From NCBI GenBank assembly GCA_050257395.1, contig JBLMWU010000286.1, positions 1 to 45,546 on the forward strand: a DNA stretch of 45,546 nucleotides, given 5' to 3'. The notes beneath the pieces are model-generated. The model had not been told where the DNA came from. It did not search any database and was given only the letters and a program-made list of their open reading frames with translations. Origin of the DNA: JAIRTY01 sp050257395. GTDB taxonomy: Bacteria; Actinomycetota; Actinomycetes; Streptosporangiales; Streptosporangiaceae. The position numbers and the translations under genes were made by a program. Shown piece after piece: positions 31,226-37,157 of the stretch (position 1 is its first letter; each line of letters begins with the position of its first letter).

Positions 31226-31259
31226 CCGGCTGCCGCCCCCGGTGGGGGACGGCAGCCGG
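31226..31259. terminator. Bidirectional terminator hairpin
   Basis: A 10-bp outer stem (31226-31235 with 31250-31259) stacks on CCCCC (31236-31240) pairing with GGGGG (31244-31248), leaving a GGT loop and one bulged A. It lies between the convergent histidine kinase and DUF1707 genes. Confidence 0.8.
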
Positions 31260-31295
31260 CTTGCCCCGGCGCGGGATCCGGGGTCGGGGTGATGC

Positions 31296-31766
31296 TTACC
31301 GCGGGCCCTGGCCGCCCCGGTACCGCCAGGAGCCGCGCCGCAGCAGCAGGAACGCCACCAGGGCGATCAGCAGCCACGGGACCGGCAGGAAGAAGAAGAA
31401 GAAGAAGAACGGGTGGAACGCCAGGTGCCAGGCCACCGACACCAGCACGATGATCGCCACGATCATCAGGAGCCGGGGGAAGGGCGGGCGGCGCCGCGGC
31501 ACCGGCGGATCACCGGCTGGCGGCTCAGCGGGCGGCAGGTCGTCGAGCAGCCCGCTCAGGTCCCCGTGCGTCTTGGCGTTCATGGCCTGCTCGATCCGCT
31601 CGTTGAACTCGGCCTGGTCCAGCCGTCCGTCCCCGTAGTGCTTGGACAGCCGGTCGGCGACCTCGGCCCGCTCGGTGTCGGACACCCGCAGGTTCGGGTC
31701 GATGGTGCTCGCCCTGCGGCGTGCGTAATACCCGCGTGTCCAGGGCGGACCTGAGGGCGATGACAT
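31296..31766 (-). CDS. DUF1707 membrane protein (copy 2) with poly-Phe segment
   Basis: The 156-residue protein has the same plan as the copy at 9783. The DUF1707 domain is DPNLRVSDTERAEVADRLSK, then HYGDGRLDQAEFNERIEQAM, then HGDLSGLLDDLPPAEP. A Pro-rich linker and two membrane segments follow (LLMIVAIIVLVSVAWHLAF and the stretch HPFFFFFFFLPVPWLLIALV). Seven consecutive Phe are encoded by a (TTC)7 run. ATG 31766 has a textbook AAGGAGGTCG upstream. It follows the PspC gene on the minus strand, but a repeat-rich spacer with hairpins separates them. With the PspC-type kinase divergent, this suggests an envelope-stress group. Confidence 0.87.
   Translation of the reverse strand: MSSPSGPPWTRGYYARRRASTIDPNLRVSDTERAEVADRLSKHYGDGRLDQAEFNERIEQAMNAKTHGDLSGLLDDLPPAEPPAGDPPVPRRRPPFPRLLMIVAIIVLVSVAWHLAFHPFFFFFFFLPVPWLLIALVAFLLLRRGSWRYRGGQGPR
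31389..31409. repeat. (GAA)7 trinucleotide run (TTC on the coding strand)
   Basis: Seven perfect GAA units encode seven Phe in the membrane segment of the DUF1707 protein. A pure triplet run is striking in this GC-rich window and could vary in number by slippage without changing the frame. Confidence 0.9.
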
Positions 31767-31789
31767 GGTGCGACCTCCTTGAGGTGCGG

Positions 31790-31810
31790 CCCGGGACCTT
31801 CGGTCCCGGG
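31790..31810 (-). terminator. Perfect 9-bp hairpin
   Basis: CCCGGGACC (31790-31798), a TTC loop, then GGTCCCGGG. It lies 24 nt upstream of the DUF1707 start and after the tandem repeat that follows the PspC gene, so it could terminate or attenuate PspC read-through. Confidence 0.6.
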
Positions 31811-31823
31811 ACCCCCGTACTGT

Positions 31824-31898
31824 GCTGGCCCGGGGGGACGACCCCCCGGAACCCCCCGGTGGGCTGGCCCGGGGGATCACCCCCCGGAACCCCCGGTG
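31824..31898. repeat. Tandem GC-rich repeat, two units of about 37 nt
   Basis: Units at 31824-31861 and 31863-31898 both start GCTGGCCCGGGGG, end CCCCCGGTG and contain an internal CCGGGGG/CCCCCGG hairpin. They differ only by small changes in the loops and C-runs. The repeat sits between the PspC and DUF1707 genes and directly abuts the PspC stop codon. Confidence 0.75.
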
Positions 31899-32171
31899 TT
31901 ATCGCCGGGGCTGGAGCAGCTGGGCGGCGATGGACTGCTGGGCGCCGTCTTCGGGCATCAGCAGCCAGCCGATGAGGTAGAGCGGCACGCCGATGCCGCC
32001 GACGACGGCGAGCACGGCGAGCACGATCCGGACGATGGTCACGTCCACGTCCAGGTACCGGGCGAGGCCGGCGGCGACGCCGGCCAGCATCCGGTCGCTG
32101 ACGGGGCGGGACAGCGGGCGCGGTGCGGCCTGAGGGCCGGTTTGCTGGTTCACAGCAGTGGTGTCGTTCAT
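31899..32171 (-). CDS. PspC-domain membrane protein
   Basis: The 90-residue protein is a classic small PspC. A polar N-terminus leads into SRPVSDRMLAGVAAGLARYL and DVDVTIVRIVLAVLAVVGGI. A second hydrophobic stretch (GVPLYLIGWLLMPEDG) follows, and it ends AAQLLQPRR. PspC proteins sit in the inner membrane and take part in phage-shock or envelope-stress responses. ATG 32171 begins the family-like part; its ribosome binding site is weak. It is divergent from the PspC-fused histidine kinase at 32301 with 129 bp between, and the two proteins share the same domain, which suggests one sensing system. Confidence 0.88.
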   Translation of the reverse strand: MNDTTAVNQQTGPQAAPRPLSRPVSDRMLAGVAAGLARYLDVDVTIVRIVLAVLAVVGGIGVPLYLIGWLLMPEDGAQQSIAAQLLQPRR

Positions 32172-32288
32172 GTCTTCAGCGTGCTGCCGCGCCCCGCGCG
32201 GGGGTATCGGGAACAACCCTGATCCGACCCTGAGTGCTGGCGGCCGGGATCAGGGTCGACCCCGATGGCGGCACCCCGCCGCGCGGGT

Positions 32289-32294
32289 GATGAT
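32289..32294 (+). promoter_or_regulatory. Leaderless-type -10 hexamer of the PspC-kinase gene
   Basis: GATGAT, six bases, then GTG 32301. No ribosome binding site is visible. The region is similar to those before 6536 and 14737. Confidence 0.4.
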
Positions 32295-32300
32295 GGATGC

Positions 32301-33734
32301 GTGGAGGATCGGACCGGCTCCCCGCCGCATGGGACCGCAGGCCAGCCGGGTGGCACCCCGCCACCCTGGCGGCGGGGTGAGCCCTGGCAGCCGTGGGCGG
32401 GTGACCAGCTGCGGCCGTGGCACGGCGGCCCCGGGTACCGGTTCCGGCGGCACGGGCCCGGCCGGTGGCGGCGCGGGCCCCGCGGCAGCGGGCCGCTGCG
32501 CCGCAGCCGGGAGGACCGGCTGGCCGGCGGGGTCGCCGCCGGGCTGGCCCGGCGGACCGGCTTCAACGTCACCTTCGTCCGGGTCGCCTTCATCATCGCG
32601 AGCCTGGCCAGCGGCTTCGGCGTGGCCGCCTACGTGGTGGCCTGGCTGCTGGTGCCCGCGGCCGGTGAGGACCGGTCCATCGGCAGCCGCTCGCTGGCCG
32701 ACCGGCGGGGCATCGCGCTGGCCGCGGGCCTGGTCTCCGTGCTGGCCCTGGTCCTGCTGGTGGCCGGCGCGACGGGCGTCAGCTGGGTGTCCTCGGCCGC
32801 CTGGCCGCTGCTCATCGGCGCGGCGGGCCTGACGCTGATCTGGCGGAACGGGCCAGCCGAGGATCAGGAGACGATCCGGCGGCTGCTGCAGCCGGTGGCC
32901 GGCGTCGCCGGCGGCGGCGGCCGGGCCATGCTGGTGCTGCGGGTGCTGGTGGCGGTCGTGCTGCTGGCCGGCGGCCTGGGGATGCTGGTCAGCGGGCACC
33001 ACCACCTCGCCACCCTGCTGCCGCTCGCCGGGGTCGGCCTGGTCATCGCCGCGTTCGTGATCCTGCTGGGTCCCTGGTGGCTGCGCATCGCCCGTGACCT
33101 GGTGCTGGAACGCCAGGCCCGCGCCCGGGCCGAGGAACGGGCGGACATGGCCGCCCGGGTGCACGACTCCGTGCTGCAGACGCTGGCCCTGATCCAGCGC
33201 CGGGCCGGTGACCCGCAGCAGGTCATCCAGCTGGCCCGGGCTCAGGAACGGGAGCTGCGGTCCTGGCTGTTCGGCGGCCGCCCGCCCGGCCAGCTGGACG
33301 GGGAGGTCAGGACCCTGGCGGAGGGGGTCCGCCGCATCCAGCAGGAGGTCGAGGCCCAGCACGGGATCTCGGTGGAGACGGTGACCGTGGGCGACTGTGA
33401 GCTGGACGACGACCTGGCGGCGCTGCTCGCCGCGGGCCGGGAGGCGACCGTGAACGCGGCCAAGTGGTCCGGCGCCCCGGCGGTGTCGCTGTTCGCCGAG
33501 GTGGAGCCGGGCGAGGTGTCGCTGTTCGTGCGCGACCGCGGCCGCGGCTTCGACCCGCAGGCGGTGTCGCCGGACCGGAAGGGCCTGGCCGAGTCCATCC
33601 GCGCCCGGATGGCCCGCCACGGCGGCACGGCGGCCGTCCGCAGCGCCGTGGGCGAGGGCACCGAGGTGTCGCTGGCGGTGAAGTCCGCGACCGGCTTCAA
33701 GCTGGTCCCGCCCGGCCAGCGCACCGCCACATAG
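32301..33734 (+). CDS. PspC-domain sensor histidine kinase
   Basis: The 477-residue protein fuses a PspC domain to a kinase. The N-terminus is Pro/Gly/Trp-rich (1-65). The PspC domain (66-121) reads LRRSREDRLAGGVAAGLARR then TGFNVTFVRVAFIIASLASG. Further membrane segments cover about 138-260. The cytoplasmic part has the phospho-His in MAARVHDSVLQTLALIQR (His288), the N-box AGREATVNAAKWSGAPAVSL and the ATP lid FVRDRGRGFDPQAV. The HDSVLQTL motif is the NarX/DesK-like variant. Its partner would normally be a NarL-type regulator directly downstream; here the nearest is at 36406, beyond two minus-strand genes. It is convergent with the phosphofructokinase gene. Confidence 0.88.
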   Translation: MEDRTGSPPHGTAGQPGGTPPPWRRGEPWQPWAGDQLRPWHGGPGYRFRRHGPGRWRRGPRGSGPLRRSREDRLAGGVAAGLARRTGFNVTFVRVAFIIASLASGFGVAAYVVAWLLVPAAGEDRSIGSRSLADRRGIALAAGLVSVLALVLLVAGATGVSWVSSAAWPLLIGAAGLTLIWRNGPAEDQETIRRLLQPVAGVAGGGGRAMLVLRVLVAVVLLAGGLGMLVSGHHHLATLLPLAGVGLVIAAFVILLGPWWLRIARDLVLERQARARAEERADMAARVHDSVLQTLALIQRRAGDPQQVIQLARAQERELRSWLFGGRPPGQLDGEVRTLAEGVRRIQQEVEAQHGISVETVTVGDCELDDDLAALLAAGREATVNAAKWSGAPAVSLFAEVEPGEVSLFVRDRGRGFDPQAVSPDRKGLAESIRARMARHGGTAAVRSAVGEGTEVSLAVKSATGFKLVPPGQRTAT

Positions 33735-33780
33735 ACGCCAAAGCCGGGGGCAGGGGTCCGGGCGGCCCGGCGGCTGGGAC

Positions 33781-35055
33781 TCAGTGCTCGGCCAGATAGC
33801 CGTAGCGGTCGCGGAAGGCGCTGGGCGTGAGTCCTGAGGCCGCTGCGATCGGGTGAAGCTTCTCCGGATCCTCGAAGTCCCCGCGGTTCAGCCGGATCAT
33901 GTACTCGCGGGCCACCCGGTACGAACTCGACTCGACGTTCACCATCCGGATCTGCACCCGCCCCGTCTCGGGGTCGCTGAACGACCCGAAGGGCAGCGGC
34001 ACCATGTGCCCCTCCTGGATCGTGATCATGCCGCCGGGCTCATCGCCGTCCAGCACCCGCTTGAGGTACTCGACGGCGCCATAGCCGAGGTCGCGGGTGT
34101 ACTCGACGTCGAACGGGATGGGCCACGCGCACCGCAGTTCGTAGCCGATGTTCTTGCCCTCGACCGTAATCTTCGCCCCCCGCTGCCTGAATCGGGCCTT
34201 GATCTGCTTCGCCAGCAGGCGATCCAGCTCAAGCTCAGCCAGCCGGACGTTGCCGTGCTCGTCCCGCTCGATCTCCGGCATGGCGGTGACGAGCTCGTCC
34301 TGGGGAAGGCGCAGGCCGATGCCCTCGGCGAGCACCGCCACTCCGAAGGGACGGCCGTGGGCGATCCGCTTGAGCATCGAGGTCTCCAGGACGTCCACCA
34401 GGCGCGACAGCCGGATGGGCTCGTTGCGGGGGAACTCCTCGGCGATCACCGTCAGGGTGGCCCCGGCGGCCTTTCCGATGCCCAGGGCCAGATGGCCGGC
34501 CGAGCGCCCCATGGCCACCACCAGGTACCACCGCTGGGTGGTGATGGCGTCGGTGATGAGGTTGTTGACGAGCTGGACGCCCACGCTCCTGGCGGTCTCG
34601 AAGCCGAAGGTCGGCGAGCCGCCCGGCAACGGCAGGTCGTTGTCGATGGTTTTCGGCACATGCGCCACGCGCAGGCCCCCTCCGGCCGCGGCCAGCCGGG
34701 ACGCCGAGAACGCGGTGTCGTCCCCGCCGATCGTCACGAGGGCGTCGATCCCCAGCTTCTGCAGCGAGTCCAGGCAGGCGTGCAGCCGCCACTCCGGGTC
34801 GGCAGCGCCCTCGTCCCGCACCGTCGGGTTGGCCCGCGAGGTCCGGATGATCGACCCGCCCTGGACGTGGATCCTCGACACATCCGTGATGGACAGGGGC
34901 CGCGCCTCCCCGGTCCGGCCCTCGATGAGGTGCTGGAAGCCGTCCATGATCCCCAGGACGTCCCACCCGGAGTTCCGGGCCTCGATCGTGGCCGCAGAGA
35001 TGACCGAGTTCATCCCGGGGGCGGGGCCGCCCCCGCACAAGATCCCCAGCCGCAC
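33781..35055 (-). CDS. 6-phosphofructokinase, probably pyrophosphate-dependent
   Basis: A 424-residue PfkA-family enzyme that phosphorylates fructose 6-phosphate. Motifs are LGILCGGGPAPGMNSVIS (3-20), TIGGDDTAFSASRL (108-121), PKTIDND (134-140) and AMGRSAGHLALGIGKAAG (181 onward). ATP-using enzymes normally have GGDGS and PGTIDND. Asp at the second position of GGDD and Lys in PKTIDND are the known marks of PPi-dependent enzymes, so PPi is the likely phosphoryl donor. The chain is longer than the about 340 residues of ATP-PfkA, again like the PPi clade. GTG 35055 has GACGAT exactly 6 nt upstream, a leaderless-type start. It lies on the minus strand between a kinase gene and its probable regulator. 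Confidence 0.88.
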   Translation of the reverse strand: MRLGILCGGGPAPGMNSVISAATIEARNSGWDVLGIMDGFQHLIEGRTGEARPLSITDVSRIHVQGGSIIRTSRANPTVRDEGAADPEWRLHACLDSLQKLGIDALVTIGGDDTAFSASRLAAAGGGLRVAHVPKTIDNDLPLPGGSPTFGFETARSVGVQLVNNLITDAITTQRWYLVVAMGRSAGHLALGIGKAAGATLTVIAEEFPRNEPIRLSRLVDVLETSMLKRIAHGRPFGVAVLAEGIGLRLPQDELVTAMPEIERDEHGNVRLAELELDRLLAKQIKARFRQRGAKITVEGKNIGYELRCAWPIPFDVEYTRDLGYGAVEYLKRVLDGDEPGGMITIQEGHMVPLPFGSFSDPETGRVQIRMVNVESSSYRVAREYMIRLNRGDFEDPEKLHPIAAASGLTPSAFRDRYGYLAEH

Positions 35056-35061
35056 GCCCCC

Positions 35062-35067
35062 ATCGTC
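35062..35067 (-). promoter_or_regulatory. Leaderless-type -10 hexamer of the phosphofructokinase gene
   Basis: On the minus strand GACGAT is followed by six bases (GGGGGC) and GTG 35055. Confidence 0.45.
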
Positions 35068-35192
35068 CCAGCAACCAGGAAAGCCTGACAAGCGGGCCGG
35101 CCCGCCTGGGCCCAGTGCGGCGTTCTTGCGCAGGCGTCAGCAGCCGCGCGATGGTTATGGCGGGCGGGGGACGGCTCAGCGGGTGCCGTTAT

Positions 35193-36116
35193 TCAGGCGG
35201 CCGGGGCGGCGAGGGCGTCCAGGGTGTCCATTGTGGCGCGGTCGAGGTGGACGCTGCCGGTGGCGATGTTGTCCTCCAGGTGTCCGGGACTGGAGGTGCC
35301 GGGGATCAGCAGGGTGCCGGGGTCGTGGGCCAGCAGCCAGGCCAGGCCGATCTGGGCGGGAGTGGCTCCCAGGGCTGCCGCCGCCTCGGTCACGGCGGGG
35401 TGCTCGCTTACCTTGGCCACGCCGGGGAACGCCGAGCCGAGCGGGAAGTACGGCACCCAGGCCACGCCGTGTTCCCGGCAGAGGCTGAGCAGCGGCTCGC
35501 CCGAGCGGTCCAGCAGGCTGTAGGCGTTCTGCACGCAGGCCAGGCCGGCGGGCAGCGCCTGGCGGAGCTGGCCGATGGTGACATTGCTGATCCCGACGCC
35601 GCCGATCTTGCCTTCGTCGCGCAGTGCTGTCATCTCGGCGAGCTGGCTGTCCAGGTCGGCCTTCTGGTCGCCAGGCAGCGGGCTGCCGCCCGGCAGCTCG
35701 TCAACCAGGCGCAGGTTCACCACGCCCAGCTGCTCGACGCCGAGGGCCGCGAGGTTGGCTTCCACCCCGGCGCGCAGCTGCTCGGGCCGCTGGGCGGGAA
35801 TCCAGCCTCCGGTGGCGTCGCGTTCGGCACCGACTTTGCTGACCAGCACCAGGTCCTCGGGATAGGGGTGGAGGGCGGCGCGGATCAGCCCGTTGGCCAC
35901 GCCGTCTCCGTAGAAGTGGGCGGTGTCGATGTGGTTGACGCCGAGTTCGACGGCCCTGCGCAGCACAGCCAGGGCCACCTCCGGATCGCGTGGCGGGCCC
36001 CACACCCCAGGCCCGGGCAGCTGCATGGCGCCGAAGCCGATCCGCGCCACCTCCCGCCCGGCGAGCTTGGCCGTCCCGCCGGGCGGCATGTTCCCGCTGT
36101 GGTCAAGGTCAGGCAT
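35193..36116 (-). CDS. Aldo/keto reductase
   Basis: A 307-residue NADPH-dependent aldo/keto reductase TIM barrel. The N-terminus ARIGFGAMQLPGPGVWGPP, the catalytic Asp and Tyr in NHIDTAHFYGDGVANGLI, the catalytic Lys in DLVLVSKVGAERD and the cofactor region SVGVS-like KIGGVGISNVTIGQLRQAL plus LIPGTSSPGHLEDN are all present. The usual active-site His (QLH) is absent; the strand reads LGVVNLRLVDELPGG, as in a known actinobacterial subgroup. GGAGGAAGAC lies before ATG 36116. Two palindromes flank the promoter, so a TetR-type repressor probably controls it, but no such gene is in the window. Confidence 0.9.
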   Translation of the reverse strand: MPDLDHSGNMPPGGTAKLAGREVARIGFGAMQLPGPGVWGPPRDPEVALAVLRRAVELGVNHIDTAHFYGDGVANGLIRAALHPYPEDLVLVSKVGAERDATGGWIPAQRPEQLRAGVEANLAALGVEQLGVVNLRLVDELPGGSPLPGDQKADLDSQLAEMTALRDEGKIGGVGISNVTIGQLRQALPAGLACVQNAYSLLDRSGEPLLSLCREHGVAWVPYFPLGSAFPGVAKVSEHPAVTEAAAALGATPAQIGLAWLLAHDPGTLLIPGTSSPGHLEDNIATGSVHLDRATMDTLDALAAPAA

Positions 36117-36165
36117 GGGACGTCTTCCTCCGGTCCTGGGCGGTTCCCGTAGACTGAGCACTGTT

Positions 36166-36182
36166 GCGGAGGGTTCCTCCGC
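36166..36182. promoter_or_regulatory. TetR-type operator 1 of the aldo/keto reductase gene
   Basis: GCGGAGG-GTT-CCTCCGC is a perfect 7-bp inverted repeat with a 3-bp centre, placed in the 5' leader of the reductase gene. Its sequence nearly repeats at 36206-36220. Confidence 0.7.
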
Positions 36183-36197
36183 CTACGGTCAGAGCCT

Positions 36198-36203
36198 ACC
36201 ATA
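36198..36203 (-). promoter_or_regulatory. Putative -10 of the aldo/keto reductase promoter
   Basis: TATGGT on the minus strand lies between the two operators. A CCTAAA at 36221-36226, 17 bp upstream, is a possible -35, so operator 2 would fill the spacer and operator 1 the leader. This is a classic repression geometry. Confidence 0.5.
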
Positions 36204-36205
36204 AC

Positions 36206-36220
36206 CGGAGGATCCCTCCG
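36206..36220. promoter_or_regulatory. TetR-type operator 2 of the aldo/keto reductase gene
   Basis: CGGAGG-ATC-CCTCCG is a perfect 6-bp inverted repeat with a 3-bp centre, the same type as operator 1. The two centres are 39 bp apart. Confidence 0.7.
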
Positions 36221-36336
36221 TTTAGGGCTGCTGCTTCTGCCGGCACTGCTGGAGGTGGCGCTGCAGGCGTCCGCCTCCCGGCGGGGGAGCCATTGCTCAC
36301 CCCGCGCCGGCTGAGGGAGAGTAGCGGGGACCGCAC

Positions 36337-36342
36337 TAGCCT
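36337..36342 (+). promoter_or_regulatory. Leaderless-type -10 of the leader-ORF/regulator transcript
   Basis: TAGCCT (TANNNT) is followed by seven bases and the GTG at 36350. It also places an in-frame TAG for the regulator frame, so the regulator cannot start upstream of here. Confidence 0.45.
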
Positions 36343-36349
36343 TGGAAAC

Positions 36350-36409
36350 GTGGAGCTATCCCTGCGGATCCGCCACGCGGCCCCGGTGAGCCAGCGGGAG
36401 CAGGATTGA
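36350..36409 (+). CDS. Candidate 19-residue leader peptide
   Basis: GTG 36350 opens a 19-residue frame (VELSLRIRHAAPVSQREQD) whose TGA stop overlaps the TTG start of the response regulator as TTGA. A TANNNT hexamer lies 7 nt upstream, so the transcript could begin at this GTG. Its translation would feed ribosomes to the weak TTG. There is no homology argument for such a short peptide; support comes only from the arrangement. Confidence 0.35.
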   Translation: MELSLRIRHAAPVSQREQD

Positions 36410-37104
36410 GCGCGCCTGGTACGTCTGCCCCGGACCCGGGCGAGCGGGGTGGCGGCCGCCCGCGGGTGTTCATCGTTGATGATCATGGCCTGTTCCGTTC
36501 CGGCGTGCGGTCCGAGCTGGGGGACCAGGTCGACGTGATCGGCGAGGCGGACGACGTGGCGCCCGCCATCACCCGGATCGGCGAGCAGCTGCCGGACGTG
36601 GTCCTGCTGGATGTGCACCTGCCCGCCGGCAGCGGCCAGGACGTCGTCACGGCGGTCAAGGCAGCCCACCCGGAGGTGCGGTTCCTGGCGCTGTCCGCGT
36701 CCGACGCCCCGGAGGACGTGATCGCGGTGATCCGGGCGGGGGCGCGCGGCTACGTCACCAAGACGATCAGCGGGCCTGACCTGGTGGACGCGATCCGCCG
36801 GGTCGCCGCTGGCGACGCGGTGTTCTCACCCCGGCTGGCCGGCTTCGTCCTGGACGCCTTCGCCGCCCTCGCCCCGGCCGCCGCCAGCCAGCCGTCCTTC
36901 GACCCCGAGCTCGACCAGCTCACCCAGCGCGAGCGGGAGGTGCTGCGGCTGATCGCCCGCGGCTACACCTACAAGGAGATCGCCCGCGAGCTGTACATCT
37001 CGCTCAAGACCGTGGAGACGCACGTGTCCTCGGTACTGCGCAAACTCCAGCTCTCCACCCGCCACCAGCTCACCCGCTGGGCAGCCGAGCGGCGCCTGAC
37101 CTGA
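36406..37104 (+). CDS. NarL/LuxR-type response regulator (probable partner of the PspC kinase)
   Basis: The 232-residue protein has a receiver (PRVFIVDDHGLFRSGVRSEL; phospho-Asp69 in VVLLDVHLPAGSGQDV; Lys in GYVTKTISG) and a LuxR HTH (LTQREREVLRLIARGYTYKE, IARELYISLKTVETHVSSVL, RKLQLSTRHQLTRWAAER). The start is TTG 36406. It is weak but the only option, because the frame has a stop at 36337 and no other start codon between; GGGAGCAGGA precedes it. It may be translated by coupling to the 19-residue frame that ends in TTGA. Sequence type and strand suit the PspC-kinase at 32301, and two minus-strand genes lie between. Confidence 0.9.
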   Translation: MSAPGTSAPDPGERGGGRPRVFIVDDHGLFRSGVRSELGDQVDVIGEADDVAPAITRIGEQLPDVVLLDVHLPAGSGQDVVTAVKAAHPEVRFLALSASDAPEDVIAVIRAGARGYVTKTISGPDLVDAIRRVAAGDAVFSPRLAGFVLDAFAALAPAAASQPSFDPELDQLTQREREVLRLIARGYTYKEIARELYISLKTVETHVSSVLRKLQLSTRHQLTRWAAERRLT

Positions 37105-37107
37105 GGG

Positions 37108-37136
37108 CCGGCGTCCCCGGTTGTGGGGAATGCCGG
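37108..37136 (+). terminator. Terminator after the response regulator
   Basis: CCGGC pairs with GCCGG at the base and CCCC (37115-37118) with GGGG (37125-37128) at the top of a small-loop hairpin. It is followed by TTTC. It starts 4 nt past the stop codon. Confidence 0.55.
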
Positions 37137-37157
37137 TTTCCGGGGTAGAAGGCCGGC

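Noticed and set aside
36164..36409. An 81-codon plus-strand frame upstream of the response regulator
   Set aside because: Its first part overlaps the TetR-type operators and the reductase promoter. Only the last 19 codons have start signals.
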